A DNA stretch of 64,000 nucleotides from Isoetes taiwanensis. Its lineage: Eukaryota > Streptophyta > Lycopodiopsida > Isoetales > Isoetaceae. Numbering within the stretch: the first letter of the stretch is position 1; every line of letters starts with the position of its first letter. Below, piece by piece: positions 35,666 through 49,039 of this stretch. A program made the position numbers and the translations under genes. The stretch is taken from positions 488,835-552,834 of the forward strand of contig JAJEKV010000041.1 in NCBI GenBank assembly GCA_021234155.1. The letters run 5' to 3'. The notes beneath the pieces were generated by a model that had not been told where the DNA came from, searched no databases, and saw only the letters and a list, made by a program, of their open reading frames with translations.

Positions 35666-36762
35666 GCAGAAGAACTTGCAAGAAATGAAATTCAAGCTGG
35701 CAACAACAATGGCGAGTAGGAGGCAAATGAGATTCAAGCTACAAACAATGTTGAGTGAGAGACTTGTAGAGGAATTGTAGAAGAGCTTATTAGAGATGAT
35801 GAAGAGGAGAGGAATGGTCGATTTACATGAAGGCTTCTTCGGCGAAATTACAATTTAGAACTGGTAGAGTGAAATGGCTTATAATTTCATTTTATATGCA
35901 TAGAATGTTATTGCATGTATTTACCTCTCTCCAATGTAGAGGTTGGAGGCCGTGAATGCCAAAGAAAGGAGAAGCAATCACAGTTACAGGTTCAAGGAGG
36001 ATCAGGTTTGAGTCGAAGTCGAGGAGGACTGCCGAGTGTTTGAGTGTGGGAGGACTTTAAGAAGTTGAGGGGTTCCTACTGTGGAATATGACCATTCTAA
36101 AGGGTGCAATTAAAGATAGACTTGGGTTTTAGTAATTGTTTATGTTCGTAAAGATCTAATTCTTTTGGATATTAATAGCTTACAATATTGTTCCTGTTAA
36201 ATGACATGCATGGATTGTTTTGTGTACATGCCTCTAACATATCTTTGTAGTAAAAATAGTTAAGGGTGTCTGACGTTGTCTTTGATATTGTTGGAACAAC
36301 AAAGATTTTACGTGAGCTTTTTCTTGTATCTTTCAGTGAATGCGTAAGATGTTTGAATTATCTTGTATTTTGTTGATGTACATCATATTATCTCAGCATC
36401 ATCCATTGTTTCAATTTAATTCTTCAAATTACTCATTAAATGAATGGAACATTCCTAGAAAAAAAGTATGTGGAAGCATTATCAGTTTAGCCTTTACAGA
36501 CTAAAATAAGATGAACAATGACCACAAAGCTTCTTTAAGCGAATGCAACATGCAGCAAGTCTTTGTTTCATGCTTGTGCTATAATGATGCTTCTTGGCCT
36601 CTTTCCTTTATGTTGCATGGTTGAGTCTTCCTTGTTTAGAAGTGAATGTAAAACATCAGATGTATAGTTCTAGCCACCTACTTGAATACCATGACAACCT
36701 CCAACAGAAAGTTGTTTTATCACTCAATTGTAAAGCAGATATGACATATGTATTTGGGGTTG

Positions 36763-36766
<4 letters not shown>

Positions 36767-36798
<32 letters not shown>

Positions 36799-39700
36799 TT
36801 GTGAAGGCAAGGTTGGTTTGATATTCATAGAAATAAGTTACATCATCGAGTACACCATAAAAGGCATACTTCCAGTTTGAAGAACAAAAACATGTTCCTT
36901 ATAAGATGGAACCATGTCATTACATATGGGCCAGATACAGGTAGGCACCATTCCATATAATATTGTCAAAATGCATTATATTATGTAAAGATAAAGTCAC
37001 TGAAATTATCTTAAGTTTATTGTGCCTCGATGAGATCCTGCATAGTAAGGTCAGCCACCCTCTTCCTACCCAATATGTTCAGCAAAAGATCTAGTTTAGC
37101 AACCGGGTAATTTGTGAAGTCCAGCAGCAGAAGTACATGGGCCTCTCTTTTCTGCTGCCATTTGTGGTACAAATTCATAAAGTATTGTCTCAGATTATTG
37201 TGGCTCCATGCTTCAGGTCTATTCAGTACCTTCTTGATGGTCGAGGCATGTATCATCTCCTGTTTCAGCTGAATAAAGGTGTCTTCTTCCTCAATTCTGG
37301 GGAGATTGTTCAAAGTCTTCTCCATCTGAATCTTCAGCCACATCCATACCTCTATTTGCAACTCCATATCGGTTAAGTCTCGTCATTGCATCTGTGTAAA
37401 ACATCATCATTAATAGTTAGTTTCAACACATAGAATTCATACATCCCCTGGAATCTACCAATAGTTGTCCAAGATTTATTATAATTCTTTCCTTTAAGAG
37501 TTCCGTGGGCCACAGTTGAACCTATCAATACTGCCAAGATTGTTTGCTTAAGCCCGATCAGATTAGGTTTTTTATGTTCGATGGCTACCCTGTTCCGATG
37601 TTTTCAAACTGCCCAACAACTTAATGATCTCATTGTATTCAATAACTTGTTTTCAGTGTTCAAGAAATCCATCAAGCTGGAATCCCAAATTGCTCCCCTA
37701 TTGAGTTGAGCAGACCAACTCCAGAAATCCCCAATACTAGGATAGAACAAAACATGGTTTGAGGTTTCTATCTCCCCACAACCCATTGGGCATAGTCCAG
37801 ATATAGAGGTGTCAAATTTGGCTCTCTTGAAGTTGTAGTCAAGCTCTGATGCAGAATTAACCAGCTAAAGGTTTTGACCTTATTGACAGTATAGCTTCTC
37901 CATCCTTTAGCACAAACTGATGCCAAATCCTTTTTCTCACAATTCCACAATTGTGTTTCTCTGGATGGTTTATGACTTATCAAGGCCTTATAAATCTCCT
38001 TAACTGAGTATATCTCTTTACCTTTTAAGTGCCATAGATTAGGACTGTTACATAGTTTATTGTCAAGATCTGATCCCTTAGTAACAGTTGCTATTTCTTC
38101 CAATATCTAACCAACTTTAGAGCGGGGGATGATGAAGCGTTATGAATGGCTCTCCAAATCATCTTAGCTGCTAAGGCTTGAGCTTGAACAAACAAATCTT
38201 TACATCCCAGACCCCCATCCTTCCTAGATTTGGTAAGGTCTCCCGAAGCCACCTTATGTACTCCCTGCCAGATGAATTGTCTAATTGCCGCTTCTATCTT
38301 ACCATAGGAGGCCTTGCCTCCAACTATTGCTGAAGAAAAATAGACATGTGTGCTACCAATTACAGCATTGGCAACCTGAACCCTATCAGCCAAAGAAAGG
38401 GAAGAGGAGTACAGATCTAACTTCCTCTTTATTCGGGTAATAATTGGTTCCCACAATCCTCGAAGAGAGGAATTCAAGGCTAAAGGAACGCCTAGAATTG
38501 TGGTCCCTGCATTTTTATTCAGAATTTTGCCCCTGCAACTCTGTCTCCTGTGAGTCTAAGATAATTGTACATTTGCCCGTGTTGAGCCTAACCCCTGATA
38601 TTTGACCAAATTTATCCATAGCTGCAAGAAAATTTAATAGGCTCTCATCTAGTGTGATATGTCCAGCATTGATTGCAGGATGCAAATATTTAGCCTTCCA
38701 AGCCCTCTGAATAAAAGAAATTAAGTCCTCCTTCATTAAGTCCCAAAATTCTAGATAGAATTCTGGCTGAAATCCATCTGGACTTGGGCTTTTACCATGG
38801 GACATAGATTGGAGAGTCCCTTTGATTTCTTTTTCCTCTGGGGTAGTGAGGATATCCTCCTCTTCAATTTGTGGCCCTTTAGGAATCCCTGTGAAAAACA
38901 CATTCATTTCCTCGTCTTCAACCTGGTAATTACTGAAAAGTGTCTTATACTTCTTGTGAAAGAATTCCTCAATATCTTTCTGGCTGTCCAAGGTCTTGCC
39001 TTCCCCTCCATGACTATGACAATCCCATTATTCAAAATTCTACTTTTTGATGTCCTAAAAAAGAAAGCAGAGCTACCATCATCCATTTCATTTATATACT
39101 TACACCTGCTCCTCACTGCAAGACTTCTTGCCTCAGCTTCATATACCCTTGACTTTGGTCTCCAGTTCAAATTCTTTATCCTGCCACATTCTGTTGTCTT
39201 TATCCTGGAAGAGTAACTTCCTAATCTCTCTCATAGCCTCATACACCTCATATTTTTCTTTCTTCTTATTCGTATTCCATTCCTTACCCCACTCCTTGAC
39301 CTAGAATTTAACCAGCTTCATCCTATGAATAAAAGAGTTCATGGATTCTGTGAGGGGAATCCTAGGGAGTTGGTTGTAGAATTCAGAGAATGCCTCACAA
39401 AACCTTTTATTTTGTAGCAACCCAGTGAAAGGTGTATTTGCCCCCCTTTTTTGTGGCTGTGTCATGTTTCCCAGGAACTGAGGAAAATGGTCTGAAATAG
39501 AGTTATCTACATCACATGAGGTAACCAAATTACTCCAAGCTTCCATATCAGTATTACATAGGTAGAATCTCAGTATTACATAGGTAGAATCTGTCAAGGA
39601 GGCAGTATGTTTTTTGGTCACCTTTCCTTTTGTTACACCAAGAATATTGGTGAGTAGAAGATGGGGGAATATACACGAAATGGGACATTAAAGTATCCAA

Positions 39701-40985
39701 AGCCTGTCTCTCCCCTTTAGACATATTTAGTTGCTTTCCAAGTCTCTGGTCCTAGGCAGGTGTATTGTTAAAATCCCCTGCCATCAACCAATTCCTTGTA
39801 TGATGGGCTAGGATGCAGCTATTAATTTGCTTCCATTGCTCTTATCTCTCAGCTGGTTCAGTTGAGGCATATACATTAATTATGCCTACCACATCCTTTC
39901 CTTTTTGTAAGATAGCAACTGTCCACCTGCCTCCTACATGACTATATTTCTGGAGACACATGTATCCTTGCCAGACCATACAAATTCCTCGTTTAGTACC
40001 ATCTGCCAGGGTCCATATAGAGTCTCCATTTGGCATTATCCAACTCCCTAGATTTGCAGATGTGAATGCTGGTGATATATGTTCCTGCAGAAGAATTATA
40101 TCAGCCTTCATTCCTAGCATCTTCTTTCTTTGATGGGGTATAAAATTCATCTTTCTTATCCCTTCCTTCATCAGAAACTTCAATTTCCAATCTGTTATCA
40201 GATACTCTGTTGGAAGTCAAGACTTGGTCATGTGGGCTTATTGACCTATTGGTCTGTCTGACCAGATCAATTTCCAGGCCACATGGTCTCGAAAGATCTT
40301 ACTGGCTGCTATTAACCACACCTTGGCCATTTGGACTTATAAGGACGTTGGTTAGGCTCTCATTATCTGAAGACAACCTTAACTCCTCTGTTGCTTTATC
40401 AGAATCTCCTTCAACATTGTCAAAATCTATGGGAGATCTTGTAAAGAATTTGTACTCCCATCACATTTAGTAGAGGGTGATAGAACTACAGGAGGTTAGG
40501 AACATAATCTTTGGCCATGTCCTCTTGCTTCTCCATGAGATTCAATAGAATGTCATGCGTCTCTATACTATCATATTGTGCAGATAAATTGACTTGTTTC
40601 TGTTGCTCCTTAAGAGTCCCAGAGTTTGCAGGAGTTCTAATTTCTATTTTAGTGGGGCTGATATGTACCTCTCCTCCCCTAGAAGATTCCCCTTTGAATA
40701 ACTTAGTTCCTTCCACAGAGACATCTGAATCTGAGGACTCAGAATAACTATTCATTGGAGGAATACCTGCTTCACGTATAATGAGAGCATTGCTCCTTAA
40801 TAAGTGTGCTGGAGTCATGAGCAGGCTCTCAGGTTTTACCAGGTCTTTTTCTTTCTTGTGGTCCTCCAGAGTTTCAGTTGGATTGACCAGGACCTTGACT
40901 TTTTTCAACAGTTTTGCATGCTCATTTTTCTTTCTCCACTTTTTCTTGAAATTTCTTAACCCCTGACCCGTTTAACAAGAATGTT
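36767..40985 (-). mobile_element. dead LINE (L1-type non-LTR retrotransposon)
   Basis: The poly-A tail is seen as a T run at 36,767-36,797. Reading leftward from 40,910, an unassigned N-terminal segment (40,486-40,908) is followed by an endonuclease. It includes ADIILLQEH (about 40,090-40,115), GRWTVAILQKGKDVVGIINV (about 39,870-39,930) and GDFNNTP. Next is the start of the reverse transcriptase (SHGKSPSPDGFQPEFY near 38,770-38,800). The palm motifs, including the catalytic YADD-type box, are missing: the reading passes from AWKAKYLHPAIN straight to late RT sequence at about 38,690. The C-terminal thumb and zf-RVT region follow (WLILHQSL, CGEIETSNHVLFYPS). Stops and frameshifts are frequent. 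The 5' limit near 40,985 is approximate. Confidence 0.85.
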
Positions 40986-41204
40986 CTCTGTATAACAAAA
41001 CCTCTAGTACCATGGAATCAATGCCCACTATGCAATTACAAATCAGAAATACGTGCCTGCTTGCTGCTGATGTATAATTACAAACTCACATTCTTTCACG
41101 AAATAATGGGCTTGCATCTTTTGCACAAAGGGCTTCTTCGGTTTGTTCCCAATAATTTCTACACAAATATAGCTTAAAAAACGCTACAACAAATATGCAA
41201 TGGG

Positions 41205-41995
41205 CCTAATCAATGGGCGTAATCAAGTGTAACCAATGTTTCATTCGAACAATGAACAGAGGGGGTGCAATGATACAAGTCTTTATTCTTCCACCAAGTG
41301 AGTCACGCAGCAACCTAGTTAGTTTGCAATCCCTGTAAAAGATGACATATGCAAAAATTTAATGCTGCACCTTTAAACCACCCATACAAGCCGATATCTA
41401 TAATGTTGAATTCTCCTACTTCTCTTGCTCGACCCTGGCAAAGATTCTTAAGCTACTGGATCTCATAAACATAAAATAAGCACAAATCCAGATTTATCAC
41501 TCTAGCACCTGATCTAGAAATATTATCAAAACTAGCTAAATCCCTCTTCACCCTCCGCCAGTGCTTCTTTCATGTGAATAGCGACTTAGAATATTGAAGG
41601 CGAAGAACTGCATTTGAAATAAATTTTTTCAGAATGGCAAAGGTAGGAAGGAAGGAAGGGGATGCCAGGTCAAAAATTTGTACCTTACTATTTATTCAGA
41701 AGTGTTTCAGCAGTGTGGCACTTTGTAGGACTGCGATTTAACAAGCTATAAATTTCGTTAGCTGTTGCAAAAATTTCTTCCTCCAATCTAGGGACAAGCA
41801 CATGACCTTTGCCATCTCCCATTAAGGCCAATGGTTTTTTCTGCTTATCATCTATAACTTCACGATCTCTTCAGGGGCTAAAATTTCCATAATCTCTTCA
41901 TTGTACAATACGAGAAACGTAGCGGCATGAGTGTGGAAGATCTGTTGTATTGCCCTTGGGATCACACCCGCATCTACTGGAAGCTCCCCTCTTTA
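41205..41995 (-). pseudogene. kinesin-5-like motor domain fragment with intron relics
   Basis: Kinesin-5 motors slide antiparallel spindle microtubules. From 41,995 leftward the reading gives GELPVDAGVIPRAIQQIF, then VLYNEEIMEILAPEEIV, GDGKGHVLVPRLEEEIFATA and TAETLLNK (to about 41,690). After a gap come KEALAEGEEG, NISRSGAR and GRAREVGEF, which are switch I/II-side elements. Beyond an AG border at about 41,340 come KLTRLLRDSLGGRIKTCIIA and ETLVTLDYAH. Order and family spacing fit kinesin-5. The P-loop half and the stalk are absent, part of loop 5-side sequence is missing, and frames are broken. It lies just downstream of cardiolipin synthase on the same strand, and the LINE begins about 220 bp beyond its far end. 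Confidence 0.75.
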
Positions 41996-42330
41996 ATACC
42001 GAGGAGAATTCATATAAGTTGGATAACTGACATCTACCTTGGCTTTGCTTGAAAAGTGGCAATGGTATTATAATAAGGTCAATTAAAAGAGTAGTTTCAT
42101 AGTAATTAGTAATTTCATAATCATTTCCATTTACATTTTGTATAGTGTTCGCGTCGTATAATGTTCGCGATCATTTGATCAAATGGAGCTAGCATCTTTA
42201 CCAAGAAACCAAATGAAGATGGGATTATTCATATTGAAGGCCGGCATACAAAAACTCTCCAATGATGCCCAATTCCGTTGAATTGAAAGCAGTACACAAA
42301 ATAACTAGTTGAGATGGCAGGTTGATACAC

Positions 42331-44950
42331 TCATAATTTCTGTTGTATGAATATCATTGTATAACAGAACCATGATCCAACTGTAGTTGAAATGACTAAC
42401 CAACTGCAAAAACTCAGGGAGGTCATCAACTTTAATTTGTCCAATGTCCAAGCAGCAAAAGTTATATATACCTCAAAAGATGGACAAGAGGTTGTACATC
42501 AACACCAAATATGGTTGGCTGAAGAAGGGCAGCACATATGAGTAATATCTGTAAAACCGTGTTCACCTGAAAATTAAAGATCAAGGGGCTCAGATAAATA
42601 CTTAAAACTCTTTAATGTTAAAATAGAATACACTTCTCACCTTGCTAATAAGGATGGGCTTCATTTTTTCCGCCCCCCCTGCATTGATCTTGAAAAATTC
42701 TCTCCATCCACCCCACTAAGAAACAAACAAACAAACTATTATTTGCAAATAATAGGAACTCTTTTTAGAATAACTCTGGAAAACAAAATACCATATGTTT
42801 GTTAAGAAGTAATGTGATGAGTGTGCCCAATAGCGTTAACATTGTTTACCATGCTTCATTAACACAGGATATTCTCCAAGTATAGTCTAAGGTGCTGTTT
42901 TCCTAGTTAATGTAGACTCCCTTTTGCCAATTTTTTAAACTGCAGCTTCATCCCAAGCTGATTCTATCAAATGCTATCAGAAGTATCAGCAGATGGTTTC
43001 AAATGCCATTTGCTTGAGTCAATAAACCCACTGTCTTTGCAAGACCATCAGCCACAACAGTCATACTATCAGCCTCAACCGGCTCCATCTTGCAAAACTT
43101 TTATCGCTTCTCCACCTATGTCATTGCTGCGCCTTCAAGATGTCCCAAACTTGTTTATCCTTGAAAGACTGCTTAAGTCCAAATGTGCCAGATACAACTA
43201 CAATGCACTTAAGTATCATGTGTCAAACTATTTAACGTTTTGATTGCATTATGCATGGTGATTCCCCTTCTAAGAATCATTATAAAAAAGTCAAAGGTGA
43301 TATCCATTTGATATCCAGGTGTCAACTGGTCTTTTCATTTTATTGCTCTCCTCCCTTCAATAAATTGAAAATGGTTTCAAAATCTTAACCTTCATTGAGT
43401 AACACTTAGGTATTATTAGATGTTTACTGGCACCCACATTTCCATCCTCAAATTTAATTAGTTGGAGTTACCTCCTGGAAAGAGACCTTGTACCTCTTTT
43501 TAATGAACATGTAATAATTATATTGAGGAAAGCGAGACCTGCCAATTAAGAGAGTAAGCACGGAAGAAAAGTGCACCAAACACCAGTGCAACATCGCGTG
43601 CAACAACCACAGCGACCACAGAAGCTGAGTATAGACAGGAATATGAGTGATTAGGGCCACTGACGTATCTGTAGAATGTAGAATAGACTGACAACCAGTA
43701 ATATGCATACTTACGTTGTAAAAGACCACTATATGCCATAGACAATGCCACACTTCCAACCAAAACCTGCAATGTATCAATTTGATCCTATTTTAATAAT
43801 GCAAAAGATATAACATAACCCATTTTCGAGGTTTACCTTATCTGCAAACGGGTCTAAGTAAGAACCAAGCACAGATTTCATATGCATCTTTCGAGCAACA
43901 TAGCCATCCAGCTGGAAAAGGGAAAAAGATTGTCGTGCAATGCAACAAGTAGCAAAAGCATTAAATACAAAAAATTGGTCTGAGTTTATGCTTTCAGGAT
44001 TTCTAATTTAACCTGAGCACTTTCTCATAGTCTTGTAAAATTAGCTTTAACTTATGGAGCTTTTGAGGCCAAACTTCTGATATGGTTTGCAGTTTACTAA
44101 TCACCAAGAAGCCAATAATTAGGGTGCTTTTAGAGCTTCTGAACATTCCTGGGAATTAAAACCCTCACTGTATGAAGGGATTCTCTCTTCGTTTTGATGA
44201 TGGTACTAATGATAGTGGCTAAAACCATGCTAAATCCATGCTATTAAAGAGGTGTGAAACTTACCCAGTCACTGACGCCTGCAACCACCATTCCACAGAA
44301 TGCCGCTTTTGTAAAACCCTGTGAAATCATCCTGTGTCACTAATTGTTAACCTTGGAAACTTGAAGTTCAATGCCCATCTCTCATAACTTTCACCATCAC
44401 AAGAAACACTAAAAAAGGCATGGGAGACTCTTGCACATGCTAGAACAAAAACGAAGGCGAATGACGCTATAAAATACCAGGCCAACAGGGGTCCCGAAAA
44501 GAGACGAGACATTGAGATAGCATTCGGCCAGCTTATAACTTCCTCCGCTGTCCAGCCCGATCTCGACTCAGCGGCATTCTTCTCATCCTCATTATCTGAT
44601 CCTTCACCACTATCAGAAGCCTGCAGACTAGAATTTTCTATGGTCCTTTGTTCATATGCTTCTTTAACGTAACCAGCACTTTGTATGAAGTATTGCAGAG
44701 GATCAAAAAAAGGCGAATACGAATGAGCAGGATTGAAGGACGAAACCGAGCGCACCTTGTATCTGTGCGAAGCTGTCGCAAAAATAGGAAAGCATGGATG
44801 TGGAAAAAACGGATCAAAATTTTTCTTACTATCGCTGTAGTCGGCTTCAAAGGCGGGGATCAAGACTGAAGCTGCAGCCTTATTATTTGGGAATGATAGT
44901 GCTTTGGTCCTGGAGAGGAGAGCGCCCAGCTTCAATCTCCGACATGCCAT
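42331..44950 (-). CDS. CLS: mitochondrial cardiolipin synthase, eight exons
   Basis: Cardiolipin synthase joins CDP-diacylglycerol and phosphatidylglycerol in the inner mitochondrial membrane. Exons: 44950-44478, 44331-44265, 43911-43837, 43766-43715, 43624-43539, 42715-42641, 42566-42472 and 42403-42331. All borders are GT-AG, phases agree, and the product is 331 residues with no internal stop. The first about 130 residues are a Ser/Arg-rich transit-type leader. Then come NAISMSRL and a membrane segment. The CDP-alcohol phosphatidyltransferase signature DG-x2-AR-x8-G-x3-D-x3-D is complete across exon 3 (DGYVARK ... GSYLDPFAD). Further membrane segments follow, and the family motif [11 protein letters not shown] crosses exons 6-7. 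The start is the first ATG of a long open frame. The final exon ends in IQQKL. It appears functional. Confidence 0.9.
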
Positions 44951-44999
44951 GTATGGACTCCAGCATTGGGCTAGATCGCCAGATTGTTTTCACATTAGG

Positions 45000-46900
45000 A
45001 TCGGAGCCGCAGAGCACTGCTTCATAGCGCACAGCTGCTAAGCTAGAACGATCAGCGCCACAGCGGCGGAAGATTTTTGTAGGCTGAATATAACAAAATG
45101 TTACCCTCCCTCCCAAATAGTCTCACACGGGAGGGCGCCATGTTTAGCACACTTAAAGGGGCCAATTGTCAAACGAGGGCCCGTAAATTGTCAGATTTCA
45201 TCGAATGATGGACCATTGGATTCCTCTCGAGTTGCAGAATCAAATGGTGCTAAATTTCTGGCCATAAAACTCAAACTCGATTGGCAATTTGTGCTCCAAA
45301 TCTAGCTTCTACGAGCCCCCTTCGTGTGCCCACTCGGCAGCCAATGTGGATAGTAGTCCCCATTGGTGCGCCAAATAACCCCATTCGCATGTTATAGGCC
45401 CTCACTAGCAAAGATCTATAGGTCATGTCGTCGGGGATCTCCCCACGGCGCAGGATAGTCTTACCCTGGATTGGGGGATCCCGGAGGTGGTGATCCCTCC
45501 ACCATCGGAATTAATCAGATTCCGGGCCCGCGATGAACCCTCCCTTCCTAATGTTATTGGTCTCGATTTAGAAGATATTTTTGTCCCCAATGAAACAGCA
45601 CCCTGGCGATTCCATGGGGGATTCGATTCTCCGTTGCTCCTACAATCCCTCGATCCGGCCCATTCGTTCCTCGAGGCCGACCCATTGATTTGGTTGCTTG
45701 GATCAATGATGAAAATCCCACCTAAAATGGATTTTTTTTTCCTTTCAAGGGCCAAAAATATCGGTCGATTTTGAAGATAGAATTGGAGTTAGTCCTCAGG
45801 GATCACAAAATCGGTATGCTCAAAAGGATCACATGAATTTCTTCCCCCAATCTAATTTAAGACATCGCCCCACCCTTCCCACGAATGTGGTAATGATTCC
45901 CCCTATAATGCCCACCCTCAGCGTTTCCACGCCGCTACCCTTTCCTTCCATGTTATTTTTCAATTGCATTAATCGTCCCTAATAGCAGGGGATTGATCTC
46001 TAAACAGTTTGGGGGATCGGACTAGCATGGCACAATCCATTTAGAAGATAGATAAGTTGAAGTAGAAATTTAATTTTAATGGTATGCACAAAAGGATTAG
46101 ATGAAGCCATTTTAGGCCCCTAGTGGCCTCTATGGCAAATACGGCTATGTCGGAACAACCATAAGGCAATAATCAATCGAGGAAACAATTTTTGAGCTTT
46201 CTTTTTCACTATTTTTCCCCCACTCATGAATCTAAGGCATCCAAGGAATCAAATCTTGGCGAGAATGATTTATATAAGAGTAGATAACCCAAGGTAATAA
46301 GTTGCAGCAGAAATAGCCAAGGAGGTAGGCCAATGAAATAAGCGGCATACAGACTACAATACAACATAGAAACCCAACAAAAAACCATGATCATATCTAT
46401 GCCATCTCTAACCTCTAAGTTGTTGCCATGTCTTTGGACTTGGATACTATGTTAGGGTCTACCCCATCCTCCACCAACCTTCTAATTACTCTGGCTTGTC
46501 GATTGCCAGCACGTCATCACAACCAATATGTGCATCAACATATCTAACCCATGATTAAATGCCCATTCTCAACTCATTACCCTCTTCCTCGAGCCTCTTG
46601 GTCAGATTTGTTTCCATGACATGGTGGCAAGGCAGATCCCATCTCTTGCATGGTGAGGCAACTATGGCCTCTTTGTTTGGGCTTGGTCTCACAAGTGAAA
46701 TGTGGCCCTCAAATGTAACAGGTAACAACTCCATCTCTGTCTAGTTGTTGAGAATACATACTTCCTCGACATTGGCTTATTCATGCCCTACCACATTCGC
46801 ATGGATAGAACTTTTACCTGTCTTGAGCCTAAGCATGTTTTGACCTCTAGCCACACTTGACATTCCATTAGAGTACATGAAAGCCCTAAATCTTTTACAA
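45000..46900. other. upstream flank of cardiolipin synthase and spacer
   Basis: The first 150 bp should hold the cardiolipin synthase promoter. At 45,420-45,775 both strands are open (plus: IPPPSELIRFRARDEPSLPN and onward). The plus frame looks protein-like, but I recognise no domain, and it may be an old retroelement ORF1 piece. The rest is spacer. Confidence 0.3.
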
Positions 46901-46939
46901 CTCATCTCGAATTCAGCATAACCCCCCCTTTTCATTCTC

Positions 46940-48250
46940 CCTTTCTTTCCCTCTAGAGTTTGTCTTCCTCCCTCAATGCCCTCTTTCTTAAAGCCTCATT
47001 CATCTCATTCCCAAGGCAATAACTAGATGCCCCACCAACCTCAAATGTTGAATGCATGTTTTTCCCATGCTCCAAAGTTGGGGATGAAGAATGCTGCTCA
47101 CTCAAGTTCACATGATGAACTCGGCCCTCCATCAAGTGCTGGAAATTCCCTGATATTTGCTCCCCATGGTGACTTTGATGCCCATGATTAAAAACCTCAT
47201 ACCCCATCTGGCCAACTTCATCACCCTTCATTGCCCTAAATCTTTTCAACTCCTTTGATCGGTATAACCCCCCCTTTTATTCAATCCAGGGGTTCTTTTT
47301 TGACCATTTCCCTCACGTGATACTTTTTCTTAAAGGGTTCATTTTTAGGCACCGACTTAGATGCAATATCTATTGTTGAATGCATGTTGGGGGGTCAAAT
47401 TGCCTTTTGAAATTGTCATTATATTCCATTTTGCTACCCTCCGACTTTGATGCCATAAACCTTATGTATAAGTGCATCCCCCGGGTCATTGCCTTGGGTA
47501 TTTCATCAAGTTCTTGTTCACTGTTCTCACTCTTTTCATCTTCACCCTCTTCCTCATCATATTCAATCACACGGTTAGCAATACTTGGACTTGCAGTTGG
47601 GAATGCTTTGACTTAAAGAGGTCTAAAGGAAATACTCCAGTGGCCGAGAATCCAGCCCTTATGTTTTTTGAAGTCAACCCTACCTCGATTGAATTAGATA
47701 TTATCTCGGTAATTTCTCTCTTTAGGTTCCTGCCCACCCTTGATGAGCATGTATTTTGCTCTCATCTTCTTGAAGGCAGCCTTGAAAGGAGCAAAGCATG
47801 CAACATCCTAGGATTGCAACTTATGGGAAGTATGGGCTGGAAGCAAAGCAAAATGGACTGCTCTTTGGCAGCCAGGACTTTCAAGTCCACATGACTGTTG
47901 TGCCTATCTAATAGAATCAGATGTGGCATTTGTAGTGGTACACCCCCTGAAACCATGGATTGAAAGTGGGTGGGCTATGCTTGAACAGCTCTACAGTCAT
48001 CCATGCATTAGGCTGCACTACTTGGACAGCCCCTTCCTCACACCTACTAATCTAGTCTGCCTTCATTCTTTTCCCCTTAAATATGTACAAAATAGCAGCC
48101 TAGGATGGTAACCCATTTCCTTGTATTCATAACCACCTCACTCACATTTCGGGTACCTTTCATAGCTATGATCTTTATACCCCTAACATTGCGTCAAATC
48201 TTATAGTATTTTGCAAACTGCGTTATACAGTATACCAAAACTTGTAAAGG
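46940..48250 (-). pseudogene. pogo-like transposase, DDE_1 catalytic part
   Basis: Pogo/Tc1-mariner transposases excise and reinsert DNA through a DDE/DDD catalytic domain. Leftward from about 48,240: KIIAMKGTRNVSEVV, KWVTILGC and IFKGKRMKAD, then CEEGAVQVVQPNAWMTVELF (about 48,000-48,060). LILLDRHNSHVDL follows at about 47,900, with the second acidic residue. Then, one frame over, come HTSHKLQ, a stop, DVACFAPFKAAFKKMRAK, and finally NIRAGFSATGVFPLDLFK near 47,615-47,670. Frameshifts and stops, including one beside the third acidic residue, make it inactive. The acidic and Glu/Ser-rich reading to 46,950 may be its tail. The matching DNA-binding half is at 53,073-53,525 on the same strand. 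Confidence 0.75.
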
Positions 48251-48259
48251 CATACCCCA

Positions 48260-49035
48260 CAAACGAGGATCTCTATGTACGGTCTAGATCGAGGAATAAA
48301 GAGCATATATGCTTATCCAACAGCTCTCGCTGCCCTCCGTCACCCCCCGTGTGAATATGCACCCAAAGCAAAGGGGGTTTAAGGGAAAAAAATTAATTTT
48401 AAAGTGTTAAATATAATGGTTTGTGTTAAATCTAAATTTTTTTTGGCCCCTTCGGGGCCTCGAAAATTGTAGCGAAGATTATCTACAATTGGACCTACAT
48501 CTTGTTCATGAAAAACCATTAACATCTCCAAATCAAGTATACAATCTTAATTTATAAAAGAAAGTAGAGAACATAGTTAATATAAAAGGTTCTGTGACTT
48601 TACAAGGTGGTTTCATGTGTGCATGCAATGCTTTGCTTTTAAGCATAGCCAAACGGAATAATATGATCTTTGATGAAAATGATTATAAACACTGGTAGGA
48701 GTTGCACAATATGCATTGCTTCAACAGTGGTAAGCTCTTTCATGTCGAAAATAAGTAGTACGTCATAGAGTTCCATTTATGCAAAGATCATTGCGCGTGT
48801 GTGTCCTTCCAATTTGGTAATCTCATGCGAGAGCTTGTTCTGCACAAATGAATATCTAGCATAATAAATAACACAATGAAAACACAACCATATAATAAAG
48901 AGGAACAAAAAGAAAGAGAACTTAATGTTTAACTAGAAATGGAGTCCAGCGTTGCTGGGTATAGCTAGGAACTGTAAATGTACACTGGAGCAAATTGTTA
49001 AATGAATTCACATTCTTAAATCACATGATTAAGAG
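48260..49035. other. spacer, no gene recognised
   Basis: AT-rich non-coding DNA between the pogo-like DDE part and the pyrimidine tract. I see nothing specific in it. Confidence 0.4.
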
Positions 49036-49039
49036 CATT

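Noticed and set aside
45423-45774. Open frames on both strands of the same segment, considered as a gene
   Set aside because: Both strands are open and neither gives a known domain. Noted as unassigned only.
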